Source: Janthinobacterium psychrotolerans
GTDB taxonomy: Bacteria; Pseudomonadota; Gammaproteobacteria; Burkholderiales; Burkholderiaceae_D
Assembly: GCF_001677885.1 (NCBI RefSeq)
Contig: NZ_LOCQ01000055.1
Coordinates: 62,001 to 126,000, forward strand
Reading direction: 5' to 3'
Length of the DNA: 64,000 nucleotides
Position 1 is the stretch's first letter, and every line of letters starts with the position of its first letter. The position numbers and the translations under genes are program-made. The notes below the pieces were generated by a model. That model did not search any database. It was given only the letters and a program-made list of their open reading frames with translations, and was not told the origin of the DNA. This document shows, in pieces, positions 58,738 through 64,000 of the stretch.

Positions 58738-58783
58738 TTGCTTGCAGTAATTCCTTTCAACACAACACCTTCAGGAGAAACGC

Positions 58784-59668
58784 ATGAAAGACATGATCAC
58801 CGATGTGGAAAGTCTGTTGGGCCAGAGCACTTTGACGGGGCCCGACGGCCGGCGTGGCTTCCTGAAGGTGGCGCTGGGCACCGGTTTTGCCGTGGCCGTG
58901 ATGCCGGTGGCGGCGCAAAATGTCATCAAGACCGATGGCGTGGGCCTCATTTCCGGCACCGTCATGGTCAAGGTCGACGGCCAGGATGTGCCGGTCTACG
59001 CGTCGCAGCCCGAAGGCAAGACGGGTTTGCCGGTAATCCTGGTCATTTCCGAGATCTTCGGCGTGCACGAGCATATTGCCGACATGGCGCGCCGCTTTGC
59101 CAAGCAGGGCTACCTGGCGCTGGCGCCCGACCTGTTCGTGCGCCAGGGCGATGCGACCAAGGTGGCCAGCATACCCGAGCTGATGAAAAACATCGTCGGC
59201 AAGACGCCCGATGCGCAGGTGATGAGCGACCTCGACGCCATCGTCGCCTGGGCCAGGCAGAACGGCGGCGACACCGCGCGGCTGGGCATTACCGGGTTTT
59301 GCTGGGGTGGCCGCATCACCTGGCTGTATGCGGCGCACAATCCGGCCGTGAAAGCGGGCGTGGCCTGGTATGGCCGCCTGGTCGGCGAGTCGACCGCGAT
59401 CACGCCGCAGCACCCGGTCGATATCGCGCCCACGCTTGCCGCGCCGGTGCTGGGCCTGTATGGCGGCAAGGACACCGGCATCCCGCAGGAATCGATCGAG
59501 AAGATGAAAGCGGCCCTGGCCAAGGGCAGCAGCAAATCCGAATTCGTGGTCTATCCCGACGCCGGCCACGCCTTCAACGCCGACTACCGCCCCAGCTATG
59601 TGGCGGCCGACGCCAGGGACGGTTATGCCCGCTGCCTGGCCTGGTTCAAGGCCCATGGCGTGGCGTAA
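58784..59668 (+). CDS. dienelactone hydrolase family protein (Tat-exported)
   Basis: 294 residues, AGGAGA site. A Tat-like signal GRRGFLKVALGTGFAVAVMP follows a 22-residue polar leader; the AQ|NV region would be the cut. The alpha/beta hydrolase core has the DLH catalytic triad: Cys in ITGFCWGGRITW, Asp in YGGKDTGI, and His in AGHAFNADYRP. Relatives hydrolyse dienelactones and other esters. It follows polA by 46 bp and is probably a separate unit. Substrate unknown. Confidence 0.92.
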   Translation: MKDMITDVESLLGQSTLTGPDGRRGFLKVALGTGFAVAVMPVAAQNVIKTDGVGLISGTVMVKVDGQDVPVYASQPEGKTGLPVILVISEIFGVHEHIADMARRFAKQGYLALAPDLFVRQGDATKVASIPELMKNIVGKTPDAQVMSDLDAIVAWARQNGGDTARLGITGFCWGGRITWLYAAHNPAVKAGVAWYGRLVGESTAITPQHPVDIAPTLAAPVLGLYGGKDTGIPQESIEKMKAALAKGSSKSEFVVYPDAGHAFNADYRPSYVAADARDGYARCLAWFKAHGVA

Positions 59669-59875
59669 TCAATATCCTGGCAGCATGTTTCCTCGCTGAT
59701 CCAGCAAGGCAAGCCGGGCAGCAAATGCCCGGTCAGCTCGTCAATGCAGTACAATTGCATCTTACTCGCACCACGCCGCCGCCAAGGTTGCATCAATCAA
59801 TAATACGCAATACCGTACTGAGCAGGCTCCAGCACAGCGGACGCCAGTATCCTGGCGCCCCTTTTGAGGTAAGAA
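59669..59875 (+). other. 207-bp leader region with two hairpins before ZIP gene
   Basis: No gene supported. CCGGGCA-gcaaa-TGCCCGG (59714-59732) may end the dienelactone hydrolase mRNA. CGCCAG-tatc-CTGGCG (59842-59857) lies just before the GAGG ribosome site (59866-59869) of the ZIP gene. Confidence 0.55.
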
Positions 59876-60658
59876 ATCATCGATCCCGTCCTTTTATCCA
59901 TTTTGCTCGCGACCACGATCGCGGGCGTGTTCAGCATTACCGCGGCGGCGATTTTCTCGTTTGCATTCTTGTCCAAGGTGGTCGAGCGCATGGTCAGCCT
60001 GTCGGTCGGCATCATGCTGTCGACCTCGCTGCTGCACGCCTTGCCCGAAGCGTTCGAGTCGCAAGCCGATCCGCGCAGCCTGTTCGCAACCTTGCTGGCC
60101 GGCCTGCTGGCGTTTTTCATGCTGGAAAAGTTTGCCATCCTGCGCCATTCGCACCACCACGAAGGCGACGGCCACCACCATGCGCACGGCCACGACAAGC
60201 ATGAAGCGGGCAAGGCCGGCTGGATGATTTTGGTCGGCGACGGCATGCACAATTTTACGGACGGTATTTTGATCGCCGCCGCTTTCCTGGCCGATCCGAA
60301 GCTGGGCCTGGTGACGGGGCTGGCGATTATCGCGCATGAGATCCCGCAGGAAATCGGCGACTTCATCGTGCTGCTCAACGCCGGTTTTTCGCGCCTGCGC
60401 GCCTTTGTCTTCAACCTGCTGTGCAGCCTGATGGCGGTGGCCGGCGGCCTGCTGGGCTACTTTACGCTGGACCGCGCCAGCAACCTGATTCCCTATGTGC
60501 TGGTGTTCGCCTCGTCCGGCTTCATCTATATCGCGCTGTCCGACCTGATGCCGCAGATGCAGCGCCGCTCGACGTTGCGCGAAACCATCCCGCAAGTGCT
60601 GTTGATCGCGCTGGGCGTGGGCATCGTGCTGTTTTTGACGCGCCACCGGCACGGGTAA
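59876..60658 (+). CDS. ZIP family metal transporter (start codon uncertain)
   Basis: About 260 residues of ZIP (Zrt/Irt-like) permease: helices IAGVFSITAAAIFSFAFL, LFATLLAGLLAFFMLE, a cytoplasmic His-rich loop (HSHHHEGDGHHHAHGHD) and metal sites HNFTDGILIAAAF and HEIPQEIGDFIVLLNAG. It imports zinc or related divalent metals. The frame opens after a stop at 59870. The ribosome site GAGG (59866-59869) points to 59876-59881, which reads ATC ATC GAT CCC, so no ATG/GTG/TTG is there; the first ordinary start is TTG 59903, which would cut into the first helix. Confidence 0.88.
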   Translation: MIDPVLLSILLATTIAGVFSITAAAIFSFAFLSKVVERMVSLSVGIMLSTSLLHALPEAFESQADPRSLFATLLAGLLAFFMLEKFAILRHSHHHEGDGHHHAHGHDKHEAGKAGWMILVGDGMHNFTDGILIAAAFLADPKLGLVTGLAIIAHEIPQEIGDFIVLLNAGFSRLRAFVFNLLCSLMAVAGGLLGYFTLDRASNLIPYVLVFASSGFIYIALSDLMPQMQRRSTLRETIPQVLLIALGVGIVLFLTRHRHG

Positions 60659-60677
60659 GGATGACCAGCCCCTGATG

Positions 60678-60708
60678 AAAAAGGCGAGCCATGGTGGCTC
60701 GCCTTTTT
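60678..60708. terminator. bidirectional terminator
   Basis: AAAAAGGCGAGCC-atggt-GGCTCGCCTTTTT: perfect 13-bp symmetric stem between the ZIP gene and the convergent sulfurtransferase. Confidence 0.92.
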
Positions 60709-60709
60709 G

Positions 60710-61561
60710 TTAATTGCCGGTCGCCACCGGCCGCGCCGGGTCGGCGCACCATTCGCTCCACGAACCCGGATACAGCGCGGCGCCCGGTAAACCAGCCACT
60801 TCCATCGCCAGCAGATTGTGGCAGGCCGTCACGCCGGAGCCGCACTGCATGACGGCCGCCTCTGGCTTGCCGATCAGGCCGGCAAATTCCTGTTCAAGTT
60901 CCCGGGCCGGCTTGAAACGGCCGTCCGGCTGCAGGTTGTCCTTGAAAAAACGGCTTTTCGCGCCCGGGATATGGCCGCCGACGGGATCGATGGTTTCGTT
61001 TTCGCCACGGAAGCGGTCGGGCGCGCGCGCGTCCAGCACTTGCAAGGCCTGCGTGCCGAGGTTGGCGACCAGATCCTGCACGCTGGCGGTGCGCGTCAGG
61101 CTGGCTTGTTCCGTGATATTGCCGGCCGGACGCGGCGCGACCGGCGTGACCAGTGGCAGGCCTTGCGCCTGCCAGGCGGCCAGGCCGCCGTCGAGCACTG
61201 CCACCCTGGCATGGCCGATCCAGCGCAGCAGCCACCATAAACGGGCGGCATACATGCCGCCCTGGCCATCGTAGGCCACCACTTGCGTGTCGTCATTGAT
61301 GCCCCAGCTGCGCAAGGCGGCGATCAGGGCATGGCGTTCGGGCAGCGGGTGGCGGCCGGTAAAGGCGGCGCCGACGGCGGCTTTCGGGCCGGACAGGTCG
61401 GTGTCGATATTGGCGAACTGGGCATTTTGAATATGGCCGGCGGCGAAGGCGTCGCTGCCGGCCGCGGGGTTGAGCAGGTCATGGCGGCAGTCGAGGATGA
61501 CCCAGCCGCTGTCATTCAGGTGGCTGGCCAGGTCATCGGCACTGATCAAGGTGGTGTACAT
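60710..61561 (-). CDS. 3-mercaptopyruvate-type sulfurtransferase
   Basis: 283 residues with two rhodanese domains. The N-terminal domain (WVILDCRHDLLNP, VVAYDGQGGMYAARLWWLL) is inactive; the C-terminal domain carries the active loop CGSGVTA, which marks 3-mercaptopyruvate rather than thiosulfate preference. Other motifs: LDARAPDRFRGENETIDPVGGHIPGA and LPGAALYPGSWSEW. No signal peptide, so cytoplasmic; role in cysteine breakdown or cyanide detoxification. It is 12 bp downstream of the EamA transporter. Confidence 0.93.
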   Translation of the reverse strand: MYTTLISADDLASHLNDSGWVILDCRHDLLNPAAGSDAFAAGHIQNAQFANIDTDLSGPKAAVGAAFTGRHPLPERHALIAALRSWGINDDTQVVAYDGQGGMYAARLWWLLRWIGHARVAVLDGGLAAWQAQGLPLVTPVAPRPAGNITEQASLTRTASVQDLVANLGTQALQVLDARAPDRFRGENETIDPVGGHIPGAKSRFFKDNLQPDGRFKPARELEQEFAGLIGKPEAAVMQCGSGVTACHNLLAMEVAGLPGAALYPGSWSEWCADPARPVATGN

Positions 61562-61573
61562 GGTGAACGCTCC

Positions 61574-62497
61574 TTACACTTCGCTGGCAATCGGGTCCGT
61601 GCGCGCGATGGCCGCGCCACGGGCGGTGTTGCGGGTATTGTAATAGGTGGCGGCAAGGCCGGAGGCGAGAATGATGCCGATGCCGGTCCAGCCATGCCAG
61701 TCGAACAGGTCGCCGAAGATCACCACGCCCCAGAAGCTGGAAAACACGATGCCCGTGTATTGCAGGTTGGCCACCACCAGCGTCTTGCCCAGGCGATAGG
61801 CGCGCGTCATCGCCATCTGCGCCATGGTGGCGCACAGGCCGATGGCCGCCAGCAAGCCCACGCCATAGCCGCTGGTGTGCGCGTGCCAGACGACGGGGCC
61901 GCCGCCGGCGCTGGCCACGTGGCCGATCACGCCGGCAACAAAATTGACGACCGAAAAATAAAACACGACACGGTATTCGGGCTCGCCCAGCAGGCCCAGC
62001 TTGCGCACCTGCAAATACGCCAGCGCCGACAGCATGCCCGAGATCAAGGCTGTGATGGCGCCGGCCGCCTGCTCGGTTGCAAACACCGGCTGCAGCAGCA
62101 GGGTGACGCCGACAAAGCTCATGGCGATTGCGGCCACCAGCGGCCATTCGACCTGCTGGCTCGCTTTCCACCAGCCGCCGGCCAGCAGGATCACGGCAAT
62201 CCAGATCGGCGCCATGTAATTGAGCGTCATGGCGGTGGCCAGGGGCAGGATGGCGATCGCATAAAACCACAGCCACAGGGCGATCACGCCGACCACGCCG
62301 CGCCACAGGTGCTGGCCCCACATGCCGGTTTTAAATGTACCACCCCGATACAGAATGGTGCAGGTCATTACGGTGATGCCGATGATGCCGCGATACATGA
62401 CGATTTCCGAGGTCGAGTACATCTCCGAAGCGAGCTTGACGCAGACCCCCATGATGGCGAACATAAAGCTGGCAAACAGCATCCATAACGATTGCAT
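61574..62497 (-). CDS. EamA/DMT superfamily transporter
   Basis: 307 residues from ATG 62497 (MQSLWMLFASFMFAIMGVCV). Ten hydrophobic helices in two EamA halves, with the family arginine-containing EIVMYRGIIGI early in the first half and GVVIFGDLFDWHGWTGIGII in the second. Such carriers export amino acids or other metabolites; no substrate can be assigned. It is separated from the upstream Rieske oxygenase gene by a strong terminator and is followed closely by the sulfurtransferase. Confidence 0.9.
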   Translation of the reverse strand: MQSLWMLFASFMFAIMGVCVKLASEMYSTSEIVMYRGIIGITVMTCTILYRGGTFKTGMWGQHLWRGVVGVIALWLWFYAIAILPLATAMTLNYMAPIWIAVILLAGGWWKASQQVEWPLVAAIAMSFVGVTLLLQPVFATEQAAGAITALISGMLSALAYLQVRKLGLLGEPEYRVVFYFSVVNFVAGVIGHVASAGGGPVVWHAHTSGYGVGLLAAIGLCATMAQMAMTRAYRLGKTLVVANLQYTGIVFSSFWGVVIFGDLFDWHGWTGIGIILASGLAATYYNTRNTARGAAIARTDPIASEV

Positions 62498-62520
62498 GTG
62501 ATTCCTGGAAAACGAGAGAA

Positions 62521-62546
62521 TAAAAAAAGGCCGCACGCGGCGGCCC
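62521..62546 (-). terminator. terminator of the Rieske oxygenase gene
   Basis: On the minus strand GGCCGC-cgcgt-GCGGCC is followed by TTTTTTTATTC, six bases after the stop of the oxygenase gene. Confidence 0.85.
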
Positions 62547-62551
62547 AGAAA

Positions 62552-63652
62552 CTACAGTGCGATATTGTCGCGGTACCATTCGTGGAAGTGCTGCATGCCG
62601 TCTTCCATCGGCGACTGGTAGGGGCCGGCTTCGTTGACGCCGCGCGCCATCAGCACCTTGCGGCCGGCATCCATGCGCTGGGCGATTTCATCGTCCTCGA
62701 CGCAGGTTTCCATGTAGGCGGCGCGTTCGGCCTCGATGAATTCGCGCTCGAACAGCACGATTTCTTCCGGATAGTAGAACTCGACGACGTTGCGGGTTTT
62801 CTGCGGGCCGTCCGGCCACAGGGTCGACACCACCAGCACGTGCGGATACCACTCGACCATGATGTTCGGATACAGGGTCAGCCAGATGGCGCCATACGGC
62901 GGCGGTTCGCCGCCACGGAACTGCAGCACCTGTTCCTGCCATTTTTTATAGGCGGCCGAGCCCGACTGCTGCAGGCCGCGGTGCACGCCCACCGTCTGCA
63001 CGCTGTAGTCCTTGCCGAACTCCCAGCGCAGGTCGTCGCAGCTGACAAAGCTGCCCAGGCCCGGATGAAACGGTTCGACGTGATAGTCTTCGAGGTAGAC
63101 TTCGATAAAAGTCTTCCAGTTGTAGTCGCACTCGTGGATTTCCACGTGGTCGAACATATAGCCGGAAAAGTCGAGGTCTTTCGAGACGGACAGGTCTTTC
63201 AACTTGTCCATCACGTGGTAGCCATTCTGTTCGAACAGCAAGCCGTTCCAGCTTTGCAGCGGCGTTTTCGACAGGTTCAGGCACGGCGTCTCGGGGAAAT
63301 GCGGCGCGCCGATCAATTCGCCCTTGAGGTCGTAGGTCCAGCGGTGCAGCGGGCAGACGATATTGTTCGCATTGCCACGGCCATTGAACATCAGCGCCTG
63401 CCGGTGGCGGCAGACGTTGGACAGCACTTCGATGCCATTGGCGTTGCGCACCAGCATGCGTCCTTCGTTTTCGGACGCCAGGGTGGCAAAATCACCCGTT
63501 TCGGGCACCATCAGCTCATGCCCGATATAGCGCGGGCCGGCCTGGAACAATTGCTGCATTTCACGCTGCAACAGCGTTTCGTCAAAATAGACGTGGACCG
63601 GAAGTTGCGCGTTTGAACGCGCCAGCTTGGCGTGAGTAGCCAGATCGGACAT
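62552..63652 (-). CDS. aromatic ring-hydroxylating dioxygenase alpha subunit (Rieske)
   Basis: 366 residues from ATG 63652 (MSDLATHAKLARSNAQ). The N-terminal Rieske [2Fe-2S] site is CRHRQALMF ... CPLHRWTYDLKG; the C-terminal catalytic domain has the mononuclear iron motif NWKTFIEVYLEDYHVEPFHP with the two His. Similar proteins act on aromatic acids, choline or betaine-like substrates. No beta subunit, ferredoxin or reductase gene is in the window, so electron transfer must come from elsewhere. A substrate cannot be named. Single-gene unit ended by a terminator. Confidence 0.93.
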   Translation of the reverse strand: MSDLATHAKLARSNAQLPVHVYFDETLLQREMQQLFQAGPRYIGHELMVPETGDFATLASENEGRMLVRNANGIEVLSNVCRHRQALMFNGRGNANNIVCPLHRWTYDLKGELIGAPHFPETPCLNLSKTPLQSWNGLLFEQNGYHVMDKLKDLSVSKDLDFSGYMFDHVEIHECDYNWKTFIEVYLEDYHVEPFHPGLGSFVSCDDLRWEFGKDYSVQTVGVHRGLQQSGSAAYKKWQEQVLQFRGGEPPPYGAIWLTLYPNIMVEWYPHVLVVSTLWPDGPQKTRNVVEFYYPEEIVLFEREFIEAERAAYMETCVEDDEIAQRMDAGRKVLMARGVNEAGPYQSPMEDGMQHFHEWYRDNIAL

Positions 63653-64000
63653 CCCAACCCCCCATAATATGTACAACGGTCAGCAGGCTCCCCGGTCATC
63701 CCCTGGGCAGCCGCTACAGAGAGAAAGAATCCGCAAAGACCTGAATTCAAATTGGTTGAAACGGTATTTCGGACAGAACCGGCGATTATAGCGTGAATCG
63801 GCCCCAGCCATGCCAAACTCCCTGCCAGAAACGGCAGTATTTGACCCCTGGTGCAAGAAGACGACGCTTTGCGGCAGGTTTTCAGACAGATTGGGGCGAT
63901 TGCGGCCAACACCAGCGCGTAACGGCCAGTCTGTCCTGCTTTGAGCACGCCGTACACGCTTTAGTTTTCACTTAATACAGTGGTTTGTTCTAAAATACCG
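63653..64000. other. 348-bp region upstream of the oxygenase gene, to window end
   Basis: No gene supported. It presumably holds the leftward oxygenase promoter; no convincing -35/-10 pair was found. TTCACT (63967-63972), an 18-bp spacer and TAAAAT (63991-63996) at the right edge may be a rightward promoter for the next gene outside the window. Confidence 0.5.

Overview
The window is a dense (>90% coding), GC-rich stretch of bacterial chromosome. Gene content and order point to a betaproteobacterium of the Oxalobacteraceae (Janthinobacterium / Massilia / Duganella group): rplM-rpsI-argC-erpA-anmK-M23 peptidase-tyrS-dtd, dusB-fis-purH-ruvCAB, thiC-thiS-thiG-thiD-thiE behind a TPP riboswitch, a BPSS1780-family membrane protein next to thrB, DUF2782 and polA, a Burkholderiales-type porin, and coq7. 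This assignment is inferred from synteny and protein style, not from a database search. I see no rRNA, tRNA, CRISPR array, transposase, integrase or phage gene.

Layout. 0-5.9 kb: a leftward set of a His-rich secreted protein and two tandem PhoA-type alkaline phosphatases (one Sec-exported, one lipoprotein), divergent from a monofunctional catalase with an OxyR-like site, then a small unknown. 5.9-12.6 kb: leftward ABC export genes, made of a NatA/NatB pair and a second ATPase whose partner is a 1191-residue fusion of ABC-2 permease and M1-type peptidase. 12.7-14.4 kb: an unknown protein, coq7, and an OsmC-like protein, with REP palindromes. 14.5-29.5 kb: housekeeping block (ribosomal proteins, arginine biosynthesis, Fe-S assembly, cell-wall recycling, tRNA charging and editing, tRNA modification, Fis, purine synthesis, Holliday junction processing). 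29.5-32.4 kb: valS.

32.6-38.1 kb is the most accessory-looking part: an AraC-type regulator, a TonB-dependent siderophore receptor, a four-helix membrane protein and a small soluble protein of low GC (52% by hand count), then a porin. 38.1-45 kb is a signalling cluster: a CHASE-PAS-GGDEF-EAL protein divergent from a Crp/Fnr-like regulator, a hybrid histidine kinase and a receiver-PAS protein. A palindromic operator candidate lies in the shared upstream region.

45-49.6 kb is the thiamin operon: TPP aptamer, a hairpin that would mask the thiC Shine-Dalgarno sequence, then thiC, S, G, D, E with overlaps; no thiO or thiH is present. 49.6-64 kb holds an orphan ANTAR response regulator, a secreted protein with Met-Gly heptads, UvrD-family helicase, the thrB/DUF2782/polA region, a Tat-exported dienelactone hydrolase, a ZIP metal transporter with no ordinary start codon at the expected place, a mercaptopyruvate-type sulfurtransferase, an EamA transporter and a Rieske oxygenase alpha subunit. 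I found no clear-cut new defence or mobile system. The best leads are the receptor-linked pair at 35.9-36.7 kb, the permease-peptidase fusion, the ZIP start, the thiC leader and the Crp-like operator.
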